From DASVTR01 sp036382855 (GTDB lineage: Bacteria > Acidobacteriota > Blastocatellia > Pyrinomonadales > Pyrinomonadaceae): a stretch of DNA of 64,000 nt. Made by a program: the position numbers and the translations under genes. The notes beneath the pieces were generated by a model. That model made no database searches. It was not told the origin of the DNA and was given only the letters and a program-made list of their open reading frames with translations. Below, one piece after another: positions 1 to 8,769 of the stretch (positions are counted from its first letter, which is position 1; each line of letters starts with the position of its first letter). Location: assembly GCA_036382855.1 (NCBI GenBank), contig DASVPO010000025.1, positions 76,403 through 140,402 of the forward strand, in the 5' to 3' direction.

Positions 1-267
1 GCGGAACAAAGAGCATGGGTCGTGGCAAACTGGGTCGAGAAGTTAAACGCCTACCGCATCACGCTCACAGTTCCGGCGATTAACGGAGCCGCGCGCGTGA
101 TCTTCATAGTGACGGGAGCGGGCAAGGCAGAGCGTTTGCGAATGGTCTTGCGCGGCGTAGAATCTGATTCCGATTTGCAGCATGAACCGTTGCCTTCACA
201 GTTGATTCGCCCCGCGGCGGGTATGCTGGAATGGCTGGTTGATAGGGAGGCGGCAGCGCGTTTGTAA
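1..267 (+). CDS. pgl: 6-phosphogluconolactonase, C-terminal part (cut by left window edge)
   Basis: The frame is open from the first base to a TAA at 265-267, so only about the last 88 residues are visible. The tail carries an R-I-T-L-T-V-P-A-I-N block, then VTGAGKAERL, and ends with GMLEWLVDREAA. These are the C-terminal hallmarks of the Pgl/DevB family, which hydrolyses 6-phosphogluconolactone to 6-phosphogluconate in the cytosolic oxidative pentose phosphate pathway. The GTG at 22 is not taken as the start because the frame stays open upstream and that part also fits the family. The next gene, mltF, starts 48 bases downstream. Another pentose phosphate enzyme, rpiB, follows it. The assignment rests on the tail only. 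Confidence 0.85.
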   Translation, partial: AEQRAWVVANWVEKLNAYRITLTVPAINGAARVIFIVTGAGKAERLRMVLRGVESDSDLQHEPLPSQLIRPAAGMLEWLVDREAAARL

Positions 268-315
268 AATTCATGTGGCCCTGTGGCTGGCCCAAGAGTA
301 GCCACACATATAGAG

Positions 316-1869
316 ATGAAAACACGTTTGCAGAACATCACTGTGAGCAATACCTTCTGTCTCTATCTCTCTCTTTTTCTGTTGCTGCTTTTTGCGTCGT
401 CATGCAATCGCGAGAAGCAGAAGCCTCAGCCGCGCGTGCTTGAGTCGGTCGAGAGCGTTAAGCCGCAGCCGGTTGAGCCGGTTGACCGCGACTTCAAGAC
501 CATCAAAGAACAGGGCACGCTCGTCGTCCTCGCTCCTTATAATTCCACGACCTACTTTCTCTATCGCGGCGAGCCGCTCGGCTACGAGTTTGAGCTGCTG
601 CGCGCCTTCGCCGAAGAGCATCAACTGACTCTCGAAATGCGTGTTGTGACAGACCAGAAGATGCTCTTTCACAAACTCAACACCGGCGAGGGAGACATAG
701 TTGCGGCCCGCCTTAATCCCAAACCTGAGGACGAGGCGGAGGTCGCCTTTACAAATGCTCTCTACCGCACGGAGCCATCGTTGGTCCAGCAGAAAGCGCC
801 GCCCGACAATGCGAACCTGACCGAAGCGGCCAAGACCGAGATCAAATCCGAGCTGGCCGATTCCAGAACCGGCGACGATTCCATCTCCATCCACGCGCGT
901 CTTATTGAGCGGCCCGCGCAGTTGGCCGGAGAGAAAGTCACGCTGCCGCAGGGCTCTGCTTACAAACGGACGCTCGTCGAACTGGCGGACGAAATTTCGG
1001 GCGACATCAGCGTGGTCGAAATCGGCGGCGGCGCTGACGAAGAAGCGCTGGTGGCGAAGGTCGCTAAAGGCGATGTCGAATATACTGTGGTGCAGGACAA
1101 CCTTGCCGAACTGAAGGAAGCGCATTACACCAACATCAAAATCCGTCCCATCGTCGGCGCGTCGCACAAGGTCGCGTGGGCCGTCAGGAAAAATGCGACC
1201 GTGCTCGAAGCAGAGTTAAACCGCTGGATTGCGGAGAAAAAGAACACTTCCCTGTTTGACCGTCTCTACAAAAAATATTTCACAGACCGCAAGGCTTACA
1301 GGGAACGCGTCGAGAGCGAATATCTGACTTCGACGACAGGCAAGCTCTCGCAGTTTGACCCGCTCCTGAAGCGCTACGCGCCCGAACTCAACTGGGACTG
1401 GCGGCTGCTCGCCTCCCAGACCTTCCAGGAATCGCGCTTCAAGCCGGAGGCGCGCTCCTGGGCTGGCGCTACGGGGCTGCTGCAATTAATGCCGCGCACG
1501 GCGCGCGAGTACGGCGTGAAGAACGCAAACGACCCCGAAGACAACGTTCGCGGCGCAGTCAAATTCTTAAACTGGCTGACGAAGTACTGGGCCAAGATTC
1601 CAGACGAGGCCGAGCGTTTGAAGTTTATCCTCGCTTCGTTTAACTGCGGCGCAGGACACGTCGAAGACGCGCAGCGCTTGACCCTCAAATACGGCGGCAA
1701 CCCCGAAAGCTGGAACGATGTGTCCTACTGGCTGCTGCAACTTTCGAAGTCGCAGTATTCGACGGACCCCGTCGTCAAGTACGGTTTCTGTCGCGGCATC
1801 GAACCCGTGACCTACGTCAACCTGATTCTCGAACGTTTCAATCACTACAAGCAGTTCGTCGTCACTTAA
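316..1869 (+). CDS. mltF: MltF-like membrane-bound lytic murein transglycosylase (solute-binding + SLT domains)
   Basis: Predicted lipoprotein of 517 residues. The ATG at 316 is preferred over the upstream frame start at 283 because it directly precedes a lipoprotein signal: a Leu-rich core ending in L-F-A-S-S-C-N. Residues about 40-300 resemble a family 3 periplasmic solute-binding domain (IKEQGTLVVLAPYNSTTYF). Residues about 340-480 are a lysozyme-like SLT domain with QTFQESRF, where Glu372 is the likely catalytic acid, followed by GATGLLQLMPRTAREYGV and ASFNCGAGHV. This two-domain order is that of MltF, which cleaves peptidoglycan glycan strands at the inner face of the outer membrane. In MltF the first domain modulates activity. 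rpiB starts 27 bases downstream and may be co-transcribed. Confidence 0.88.
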   Translation: MKTRLQNITVSNTFCLYLSLFLLLLFASSCNREKQKPQPRVLESVESVKPQPVEPVDRDFKTIKEQGTLVVLAPYNSTTYFLYRGEPLGYEFELLRAFAEEHQLTLEMRVVTDQKMLFHKLNTGEGDIVAARLNPKPEDEAEVAFTNALYRTEPSLVQQKAPPDNANLTEAAKTEIKSELADSRTGDDSISIHARLIERPAQLAGEKVTLPQGSAYKRTLVELADEISGDISVVEIGGGADEEALVAKVAKGDVEYTVVQDNLAELKEAHYTNIKIRPIVGASHKVAWAVRKNATVLEAELNRWIAEKKNTSLFDRLYKKYFTDRKAYRERVESEYLTSTTGKLSQFDPLLKRYAPELNWDWRLLASQTFQESRFKPEARSWAGATGLLQLMPRTAREYGVKNANDPEDNVRGAVKFLNWLTKYWAKIPDEAERLKFILASFNCGAGHVEDAQRLTLKYGGNPESWNDVSYWLLQLSKSQYSTDPVVKYGFCRGIEPVTYVNLILERFNHYKQFVVT

Positions 1870-1896
1870 GACAGACGACTAAAGGCAGCCTCTTTT

Positions 1897-2364
1897 ATGA
1901 AGACTCAAAAGATTGCCATCGGCAGCGACCACGCTGGCTACGAAGCGAAGGAACTAGCGAAGCGCGAACTATCGGCGCTCGGTATGGAAGTCGTGGACAA
2001 GGGCGCGCACACGCCCGGAAGCGTTGACTATCCTGACTTCGGCGCGGCGGTCGGGCGCGCGGTCGCAAGCGGCGAGGTCGAGCGCGGCATTCTCATCTGC
2101 GGCTCCGGCATAGGCATTTCGATGGCAGCCAACAAAATCGCCGGAGTGCGCGCGGCCCTCTGCTGGAATGAAGAGACAGCACGCCTCGCGCGCGAGCACA
2201 ACGACGCCAACATCCTCTGCTTCGGCGCACGCTTCATCGAACCCGCTCTGGCCGCACGCATGGTGCGCGTCTTCATGGAGACGGAGTTTGCGGCCGGTCG
2301 CCACGCCGCCCGCGTCGAGAAATTATCAAGGCTTGACGAAGCGAAAGAACAGGATAAAAGATAG
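1897..2364 (+). CDS. rpiB: Ribose-5-phosphate isomerase B
   Basis: 155 residues, the usual RpiB length. The N-terminus IGSDHAGYEAKE contains the conserved S-D-H-A-G block. Cys68 in ILICGSGIGISMAANK is the expected catalytic base. The stretch RAALCWNEETARLAREHNDAN and the GARF motif are also typical. The enzyme interconverts ribose 5-phosphate and ribulose 5-phosphate in the cytosol. Its position close to pgl suggests a local pentose phosphate cluster. RpiB is unrelated to RpiA; no rpiA is seen here. The charged tail KEQDKR is not informative. Confidence 0.95.
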   Translation: MKTQKIAIGSDHAGYEAKELAKRELSALGMEVVDKGAHTPGSVDYPDFGAAVGRAVASGEVERGILICGSGIGISMAANKIAGVRAALCWNEETARLAREHNDANILCFGARFIEPALAARMVRVFMETEFAAGRHAARVEKLSRLDEAKEQDKR

Positions 2365-2413
2365 TGCCGAACGACGCACAATGCCGTTATTGACTATGAG
2401 GGGATGATGCATC

Positions 2414-2980
2414 ATGTCAACTCAGCCGACTTATCATCTGACTCCCGAAGAATATTTAGCCATCGAGCGCAAGGCTGAATATAAGAGCGAGTATGTTGAC
2501 GGCGTGATGTATCAAATGGCAGGCGGGAGCGAAGCGCACAATCTGATTACAGGTAATGTCGTAACCGAGCTTAACGTCCAACTCAGAGACACGCCCTGCA
2601 AGGTTTATCCAAGCGACATGAAGGTGCGAGAGCCCGGCGGGAGAAAGTTTCATTATCCTGATGTCTCTGTCGTTTGCGGAGAAACTCAGTTTGCCGACAA
2701 GAAAAAGGACGTTATTCTCAACCCCGTTTTAATCGTTGAAGTGCTGTCAGACAGCACGGCAGCTTACGACCGCGGCAAGAAATTTCAGTCGTACCAGCAG
2801 ATAGAATCTTTACAGGAATACGTGCTCATCGCACAGGATGAACAGGTCGTGGAAAAGTTCGTCAGGCAGGCTGACGGTAGTTGGCGTTATACAAAGGTGG
2901 CAGACATGAATGAGAGCATCGCCTTCTCGTCTGTTAATTGCCAACTGGCCCTGAGAGACATCTACGCCAAAGTCATCTAG
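2414..2980 (+). CDS. Uma2 family (DUF820) putative restriction-like endonuclease
   Basis: 188 residues starting at the ATG at 2414. The N-terminal T-P-E-E-Y-L motif, the strand FHYPDVSVVCG (a candidate metal-binding Asp) and PVLIVEVLSDSTAAYDRGKK are the standard Uma2 marks. The fold is PD-(D/E)xK. Uma2 proteins are common in cyanobacteria, Chloroflexi and acidobacteria, often in many copies, and their physiological role is not established. No methyltransferase or restriction partner lies nearby, so a classical restriction system is not supported. The gene sits alone between rpiB and the glucosidase, with short gaps on both sides. Confidence 0.85.
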   Translation: MSTQPTYHLTPEEYLAIERKAEYKSEYVDGVMYQMAGGSEAHNLITGNVVTELNVQLRDTPCKVYPSDMKVREPGGRKFHYPDVSVVCGETQFADKKKDVILNPVLIVEVLSDSTAAYDRGKKFQSYQQIESLQEYVLIAQDEQVVEKFVRQADGSWRYTKVADMNESIAFSSVNCQLALRDIYAKVI

Positions 2981-3059
2981 AAAACCCCGGCGAACGTTTT
3001 CACGTTGCTCCTTCACCAAGTTCATTTATCTCTCGGCATCCATCCTTTATTTGCACACT

Positions 3060-5762
3060 ATGACCAAAGAGCAGGACAGGCTGCAAGAAGGCTTCGGATT
3101 GCCGGATGCGCCGTGGAAGAAGCCGCTCGTGCCGTGGCGCAAGTGGGGACCGTATGTGTCCGAGCGCGCTTGGGGGACTGTGCGCGAGGATTACAGCGCG
3201 GACGGCGCGGCGTGGGACTATTTTCCGCATGACCTTGCGCGCTCGAAGGCGTATCGCTGGGGAGAGGATGGGCTGGCGGCGATTTGCGACCGCTATCAGG
3301 TGCTCATCTTCGCGCTCGCTCTGTGGAACGGGCGCGATGCAATCCTGAAAGAGCGGCTCTACGGGCTTGTGCCGGGTGAAGCGAATCATGGCGAGGATGT
3401 TAAGGAGTACTATTTTTATCTGGATTCGACGCCGACACATTCCTACATGAAGTATCTGTACAAGTATCCGCAGAGCGCGTTTCCTTATATGCAGTTGATT
3501 GAGGAGAACAGGCGGCGGCGCGGGATTGCGGGCAGTTCCGAGTATGAATTGATTGATACGGGCGTCTTTGACGAAGACCGCTACTTTGATGTCTTCGTGG
3601 AGTATGCGAAGGCCAGCCCGGAAGACATAGTGATTCGCATCGAGGCATTTAATCGCGGGCCGGAGGCGGCGGCGCTTCACATCCTGCCGCAACTCTGGTT
3701 TCGCAACACATGGAGTTGGGGAGCAGAAGCAAGGGCCGAGCCATGCATCCGCGTTGGGCCAACCGGCGACGGCTACAAATCACTCGAAGCAAGCGACGAT
3801 GCCGGCCGCAAACTCTCAAACCTGCCGTTTGAATATCAGGTGGGCCAGCGTTTTCTTTACGGCGAAGCGGATGGCGAACTGCTGTTCACGAATAACGAGA
3901 CGAACGCGCCGCGCGTCTGGGGCGCTGGCGCGCAAAGCCGAACGACGCATGTGAAGGACGCCTTTCATCGTTACATTATTAATGGTGAGCAGTGCGTCAA
4001 TCCGCGGGGCGTAGGCACGAAAGCCTGCTTTCATTATGCGAATCGTGTTATCGCTGCGGGCGGCTCAACGGTTGTGCGACTGCGTTTGACTGACGAACTG
4101 TTGGTCCAGCCGTTAGCAAAGGTGGACGAAATAGTTGAGACGCGCAGCGCCGAAGCCGACGAGTTTTACGATTCAATTCATCCACCTGAGCTTACGGAAG
4201 ACGAGCGGCGCATTCAAAGGCAGGCGCTCGCGGGCATGCTGTGGAGCAAGCAGATTTATCTCTATGACGTGAAGCTCTGGCTCGACGGCGACAATCCGCA
4301 GTCGCCGCCTCCGGCTTCGCGACGCGCGGGCCGCAACGTCCGCTGGCAACATCTGAACTCGATGCGCGTGCTCTCGATGCCGGACAAATGGGAGTATCCC
4401 TGGTTTGCGGCGTGGGATCTGGCGTTTCATTGTGTGCCGCTGACGCTGGTTGATGCGGAGTTTGCGAAGCAGCAATTATGGCTGCTGCTCTTCGAGCAGT
4501 TTCAGCATCCGAACGGGCAGATACCCGCCTACGAGTGGGAGTTTTCAGACCTCAATCCGCCCGTCCACGCCTGGGCCGTCTGGCGCGTCTACAACATGGA
4601 CCGCATCCGAACGGGGCGCGCAGACCGCGCCTTCCTCGAACAATGCTTTCACAAGCTGCTGATCAATTTCACATGGTGGGTCAACAAGGTGGACCACGAA
4701 GGCAACAACGTCTTCGAGGGCGGATTTCTGGGTCTTGACAACATCACCGTGCTCGACCGCAGCCACGCTCTGCCTTCGGGTGCGCAGCTCGAACAATCTG
4801 ACGCGACCGGCTGGATGGGCATGTTCTGTTTGAACCTGATGCGCATCGCGCTCGAACTCGCGAAGGAGAACAAGGCTTACGAAGCGCTCGCCACCAAGTT
4901 TTTTCAGCACTACATCTACGTCGGCGCGGCGATGAAGCACATGGGAGTCCTTGACCATCAACTCTACGACGAGAGCGACCAGTTCTTTTACGATGTGCTG
5001 CGCCAGCCCGACGGCTCTTACCACAAGTTTCGTGTTCGCTCGCTCGTCGGGTTGATTCCGCTCTACGCCGTCGAGCGCCTTGAAGAGGATTGGATTGAGC
5101 CGTTCGCAGAGTTTCGCTCCAACCTGCATTGGTTCATCAAAAACCGTCGGGAGTTGGTCGAGGAATGCTTGACGACCATCGAGCGCGAAGACGGAAAACG
5201 CGTCCACGTTCTTTCAATCGTCAACCCCGAACAGATGCGACACCTCTTGGAACGCATGTGGGATCCCGAAGAGTTTCGCTCGCCTTACGGCCTGCGCAGC
5301 CTCTCCAAGTATCACGAGCATCATCCGTTCGTCTTCGGCGGAAGCTCTGTTGCTTATGAGCCTGCCGAAAGCCTTGAGATGCTCAAGGGCGGAAACTCCA
5401 ACTGGCGTGGGCCAATCTGGTTTCCGACCACGTTTATGATGATCGAGGCGTTGCGCAAGCTCGGCACGGCCTACGGGCCGCTCTTCACAATTCAGAGTCC
5501 CGTTGAAGGCGAAGGCCGGATTACTCTCAAGGAGATGGCCGCTGGCTTTGCCGCTCGCCTGCTCTCCATCTACAAGCGCGATGGCAACGGACGGCGCGCT
5601 GTCTACGAAGGTCTGAGAAAATTTCAGGAAGACCCACACTGGCGCGACCTGCTGCTCTTCTATGAATTCTTCCACGGCGACACGGGACGCGGCCTCGGCG
5701 CTTCGCATCAAACAGGCTGGACGGGCCTCGTCGCTTCATTGATAGACGAGTGGAGAAGATGA
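3060..5762 (+). CDS. GH63-like glucosidase with MGH1-type (alpha/alpha)6 catalytic domain
   Basis: 900 residues from the ATG at 3060; a TTG three codons upstream is less likely. The N-terminal half (KWGPYVSERAWGTVREDYS, then NGRDAILKERLYGL and EDVKEYYFYLDSTPTHSYMK) is the beta-sandwich part found in large bacterial GH63-type glucosidases. The C-terminal half has WEYPWFAAWDLAFHCVPL, GQIPAYEWEFSDLNPPVHAWA and GNSNWRGPIWFPTTFMMIEA, the conserved motifs of the (alpha/alpha)6 barrel. The acidic residues in the first two blocks are candidate catalytic groups. No signal peptide is visible, so it probably acts in the cytosol on alpha-glucosides such as glycogen-, trehalose- or mannosylglycerate-related compounds. 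The exact substrate is not predictable from sequence. Confidence 0.82.
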   Translation: MTKEQDRLQEGFGLPDAPWKKPLVPWRKWGPYVSERAWGTVREDYSADGAAWDYFPHDLARSKAYRWGEDGLAAICDRYQVLIFALALWNGRDAILKERLYGLVPGEANHGEDVKEYYFYLDSTPTHSYMKYLYKYPQSAFPYMQLIEENRRRRGIAGSSEYELIDTGVFDEDRYFDVFVEYAKASPEDIVIRIEAFNRGPEAAALHILPQLWFRNTWSWGAEARAEPCIRVGPTGDGYKSLEASDDAGRKLSNLPFEYQVGQRFLYGEADGELLFTNNETNAPRVWGAGAQSRTTHVKDAFHRYIINGEQCVNPRGVGTKACFHYANRVIAAGGSTVVRLRLTDELLVQPLAKVDEIVETRSAEADEFYDSIHPPELTEDERRIQRQALAGMLWSKQIYLYDVKLWLDGDNPQSPPPASRRAGRNVRWQHLNSMRVLSMPDKWEYPWFAAWDLAFHCVPLTLVDAEFAKQQLWLLLFEQFQHPNGQIPAYEWEFSDLNPPVHAWAVWRVYNMDRIRTGRADRAFLEQCFHKLLINFTWWVNKVDHEGNNVFEGGFLGLDNITVLDRSHALPSGAQLEQSDATGWMGMFCLNLMRIALELAKENKAYEALATKFFQHYIYVGAAMKHMGVLDHQLYDESDQFFYDVLRQPDGSYHKFRVRSLVGLIPLYAVERLEEDWIEPFAEFRSNLHWFIKNRRELVEECLTTIEREDGKRVHVLSIVNPEQMRHLLERMWDPEEFRSPYGLRSLSKYHEHHPFVFGGSSVAYEPAESLEMLKGGNSNWRGPIWFPTTFMMIEALRKLGTAYGPLFTIQSPVEGEGRITLKEMAAGFAARLLSIYKRDGNGRRAVYEGLRKFQEDPHWRDLLLFYEFFHGDTGRGLGASHQTGWTGLVASLIDEWRR

Positions 5763-5883
5763 ACGCCACGGATGCTGGATGATGGTGTATGATGAAAGCT
5801 CGGCTATTAAAAAAGTTGGAGAGGTAAGCTTCCATGGTTTATCTTTCCTGCCTTCTAATTATTCTTAACACAGGGAGAATTTA

Positions 5884-6519
5884 ATGAGCTCAAGAGCATT
5901 GATTAGTTTCTACAAATTCGGTCAAGGGGCTTTGGCGTTCGTGCTGGTGGCGGCGCTGCTCTTGTGGCCTGTGCGTGTGAACGCCTGCGCGTGCTGCTCG
6001 GAGGAAGGGACTTGGGCCGAGTGGACTGAGCCGTTCGACTCGTCCGAGTTGGAAGAACTCGCCCGGCTGAAATTCGCTGAAGTTGCCAACGCTTACGCGA
6101 ACGCGGAGGGCGAAGTGGGCGAAGAGATAGCCGGCAGCTTCTACGGCGAGTATTCCATCTCGCTCTCAAAGCGGCAGGCACGCCGCTGGGATTTGCGGTT
6201 CAGAGATAAGCAGGGACGCACAGGCACGCTGACCCTGACCGTTCCCAGTACGCTGACGGAATTTCAGGTTGACCCGCAGGACGGACAGAAGAGCGCTGGC
6301 GGCGGCCCTTTGCTCTACAAGGAATGGCGCTTGACAGGCACGGTCGCCGCCACTGGCATCTTCAGGCGCGGCAACACGCAGCAGACGAGATATCGCCTTA
6401 TCTTGCAGGGACGCGGCAATGCCTGCACGAGCGCAGACATGTTTGAGAGTTGGACGCTCCAAATCTTCGGCCCGCGCACCTCCTATTCGTTCTACGGCAA
6501 ATTTAAAAAGCTCGCTTAA
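5884..6519 (+). CDS. Exported protein of unknown function
   Basis: 211 residues starting at an ATG with an AGGGAGA ribosome site 5 bases upstream. The first 34 residues are a signal sequence (basic start, hydrophobic stretch FVLVAALLLWPV, then VNACACC). Four Cys lie at or just after the predicted cleavage site and one further Cys near the end (GNACTSADMF). The mature part is rich in beta-strand-like sequence, with no enzyme motif that I recognise. It stands alone between the glucosidase and pilS, about 100 bases from each. Function unknown; a periplasmic or surface role is inferred only from the signal peptide. Confidence 0.75.
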   Translation: MSSRALISFYKFGQGALAFVLVAALLLWPVRVNACACCSEEGTWAEWTEPFDSSELEELARLKFAEVANAYANAEGEVGEEIAGSFYGEYSISLSKRQARRWDLRFRDKQGRTGTLTLTVPSTLTEFQVDPQDGQKSAGGGPLLYKEWRLTGTVAATGIFRRGNTQQTRYRLILQGRGNACTSADMFESWTLQIFGPRTSYSFYGKFKKLA

Positions 6520-6617
6520 GAGAGGTCCGGCGAGCCTAAGGCCGCGCGCTTTTCCTTTTCGCTTTCCTGATGAATCGCTGCCCTCTCGCGCGGCCTATGT
6601 GATACGCTTCCGTTGCG

Positions 6618-8306
6618 ATGTCGGAGAGTGTGCAGAAAGCGGCGCGACAGGGTGTGCGCGGTCAGCGCCTCTGGTGGCTGATTGTCGGGCGATTAGCCAT
6701 CGCCGTTGTCCTATTGCTTCTGGCGGGCGCGCAGTGGTCGCGAGAGCAGTTGGGCAGCGCCGGGCGCGGAGCGTTGACGATTTTCTTCGTCGTCCTGATT
6801 CTCTCCCCGCTCTACGCCGTCATGCTGCGTTTCTCTGGGCGGCTGAGAGTTCAGGCTGGCGCACAGTTGTTGATAGACGTGCTGCTCGTCACCTGGCTCG
6901 TCTGGGTGACGGGCGATATACACTCGCCCTACGCCGCCCTCTACATCATCATCATCTCCGTCGCCAGTATCTTCCTTGGCCCACGCGGCGCGCTCATCTC
7001 TGCTGTCGGCTGCGCGCTTGCCTTCACGCTCATCACCATCGCGATAACAATCGGCGCGGTCGCTCCCTACACACGCAATCCGGCCGAAGCCAACACGATA
7101 GACGCCGTGCAGGCCATCGGTCTTAACGACATAGCGTTTCTCGTCGTCGGTCTTCTGGCGGCGCGGCTGGCCGAACGGCAGTCGCGTTCCGATGTCGAGT
7201 TGATAGCGACGACGCAGACGCTTGCTAACCTGCGTGCGCTGCATGAACGCATCGTCGAGTCAATCCGCTCGGGCGTCGTCACGACGGATCTGCGCGGCCG
7301 CATCTATACCTTCAACGCAGCCGCCGAAGAGATTACAGGCTACGAGGCCGAAGACATTCGCGGTCAGGAGGCTTCCATTCTCTTCGGAGAGCTCTCAACG
7401 CGCATAGAGGTTTCCATGCGCGCGGCGGAAGCGGGCGACACCAGCCCGCGCTTTGAATCCGACTGTCTCACACCCGAAGGCCACATACGCCGCCTCGGCT
7501 ACAGCATCTTTCCCCTCTCCACAGAATCCGGCGAACACACTGGCCTCGTCATCACTTTTCAGGACTTAACGGAAGTGCGCGCTCTTGAAGAGACTTCGCG
7601 GCGGCAGGACAGGCTCGCCGCAGTCGGGCGCGTCGCGGCCTCCATCGCACACGAGATTAGAAATCCGCTCGCGGCCATGCGCGGCTCGATTCAAGTCCTG
7701 CGTTCAGAGACTGCGAACGATTCCTCGCAGGCCGAGTTGATGGAGATTATCCTGCGCGAGTCTGACCGCCTGAACCGCATCATCACTGACTACTTAACCT
7801 ACGCGCGCCAGCGTTCCAACGTGCTCGCGAGCGTTGACATACGCGACCTGCTTCACGAGACCTTCACGCTCCTGCGCCACAGCCCCGAGATAAGCGCAGA
7901 CCACGTTCTCGAAGAGGATTTGCCCGCGGAGCCTGCGTTGGCCCAGGCGGACGCCGCGCAGCTCCGGCAGGTCTTCTGGAATCTGGCGCGCAATGCCCTG
8001 CAAGCCATGGATGGCGGCGGAACTCTGCGCGCCGAACTGCGCCGCACGAGCGCCAGCCGCCTGCGCATCACCTTCGATGATACGGGCCGCGGCATGACGC
8101 CCGAACAGGTCGAACGCCTCTTCGAGCCTTTCTCTTCAACGACAGGCGGAACCGGCCTCGGCCTCTCGATTGTCTATCAGATCATCCGCGACCACGGTGG
8201 TACAATCAACGTCCGCAGCCGCGAAGGACAGGGCACGACCATCGCCATCGAACTACCTTCGGAAAGCAGGAGTCAGGAGTCAGGATTCAGGATTCAGGAG
8301 GAATAA
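6618..8306 (+). CDS. pilS: PilS-type membrane histidine kinase (TM bundle, PAS, HisKA, HATPase_c)
   Basis: 562 residues. About six hydrophobic segments fill residues 20-185, followed by a PAS domain (IVESIRSGVVTTDLRGRI, residues about 210-320). The phosphoacceptor is His345 in SIAHEIRNPLAAMRGS. ATP-binding motifs are NLARNALQAM, DDTGRGMTPEQ and GGTGLGLSIV. The layout is that of PilS/NtrB kinases, and a sigma-54 activator (pilR) and two pilin genes follow, so it probably controls pilin transcription. The last 13 or so residues (RSQESGFRIQEE) are encoded by the left arm of a repeat element and are probably not ancestral. A four-helix-bundle gene separates it from pilR. Confidence 0.88.
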   Translation: MSESVQKAARQGVRGQRLWWLIVGRLAIAVVLLLLAGAQWSREQLGSAGRGALTIFFVVLILSPLYAVMLRFSGRLRVQAGAQLLIDVLLVTWLVWVTGDIHSPYAALYIIIISVASIFLGPRGALISAVGCALAFTLITIAITIGAVAPYTRNPAEANTIDAVQAIGLNDIAFLVVGLLAARLAERQSRSDVELIATTQTLANLRALHERIVESIRSGVVTTDLRGRIYTFNAAAEEITGYEAEDIRGQEASILFGELSTRIEVSMRAAEAGDTSPRFESDCLTPEGHIRRLGYSIFPLSTESGEHTGLVITFQDLTEVRALEETSRRQDRLAAVGRVAASIAHEIRNPLAAMRGSIQVLRSETANDSSQAELMEIILRESDRLNRIITDYLTYARQRSNVLASVDIRDLLHETFTLLRHSPEISADHVLEEDLPAEPALAQADAAQLRQVFWNLARNALQAMDGGGTLRAELRRTSASRLRITFDDTGRGMTPEQVERLFEPFSSTTGGTGLGLSIVYQIIRDHGGTINVRSREGQGTTIAIELPSESRSQESGFRIQEE

Positions 8307-8764
8307 GCAGCCACCAATTTTGGTTATATGTTTATTCTGCGCAACACGGATGCATATAATTGAAGATGGAAAGAGCACCGGCGAAAACTTTTCAGCATTT
8401 GATTGTCTGGCAGAAGGCGCATCAATTCGTGCTGGCGGTTTATCATTACAGCGATTATTTTCCACAAAAAGAGGTTTATAGCTTAACATCACAACTCAGA
8501 CGAGCAGCCTTTTCGATTCCCGCGAACATAGCGGAGGGTTTCAGGGAGAGAACCAAGGCTGACAGAGTTCGTTATCTAAACATCGCGCAGGGCTCTCTTG
8601 AAGAGTGTCGCTACTACTTGATACTGGCGAAAGACCTCGGTTATGGTGACAATCAACAACTGATGCCGCAGCTTGAAGAAGTCAGCAAGCTGCTGGAAGA
8701 ATATAGCGCGGCCACTCTGGCCGACGATTCTGACTCCTGACTCCCGGCTCCTGACTTCTGCATT
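8262..8764. repeat. IVS-like element: inverted repeat arms enclosing a four-helix-bundle gene
   Basis: The left arm (8262-8300) is built from AGTCAGG/ATTCAGG units. The right arm (8726-8764) is the imperfect reverse complement, built from CTGACTCC/CTGACTTC units. Aligned by eye they pair over about 31 bases with few mismatches, which would bring the two ends together as a stem with the 8366-8740 gene in the loop. The left arm overlaps the 3' end of pilS, and the right arm ends 5 bases before the pilR start. An empty version of the same inverted repeat lies at 43016-43119. The arrangement resembles 23S rRNA intervening sequences, which also carry four-helix-bundle genes inside a stem-loop. Confidence 0.7.
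8366..8740 (+). CDS. Four-helix-bundle protein of the 23S rRNA intervening-sequence family
   Basis: 124 residues from the ATG at 8366 (a TTG lies two codons upstream). Family marks are LIVWQKAHQFVLAVY near the start, LTSQLRRAAFSIPANIAEG in the middle and LNIAQGSLEECRYYLILAKD after it. This is the S23/IVS-encoded family, first seen as reading frames inside 23S rRNA insertions and later found widely as free genes. Structures form pentameric four-helix bundles, but the molecular role is not settled. Here the gene lies between pilS and pilR, enclosed by the inverted arms listed separately. The last codons (Asp-Ser-Asp-Ser-stop) come from the right arm. Its position in a regulatory operon looks like an insertion. 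Confidence 0.9.
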   Translation: MERAPAKTFQHLIVWQKAHQFVLAVYHYSDYFPQKEVYSLTSQLRRAAFSIPANIAEGFRERTKADRVRYLNIAQGSLEECRYYLILAKDLGYGDNQQLMPQLEEVSKLLEEYSAATLADDSDS

Positions 8765-8769
8765 GAGTT

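Noticed and set aside
400..1167. 255-residue frame antisense to mltF
   Set aside because: mltF has a lipobox, two known domains and the catalytic Glu. The antisense frame has nothing recognisable.
2414..2980. Uma2 gene as part of a restriction-modification or defence island
   Set aside because: No methyltransferase, helicase or other defence gene is near; the neighbours are metabolic.
8262..8764. Insertion sequence or transposon between pilS and pilR
   Set aside because: No transposase is encoded and no target duplication is clear. The content and arms fit an intervening-sequence-like element better.
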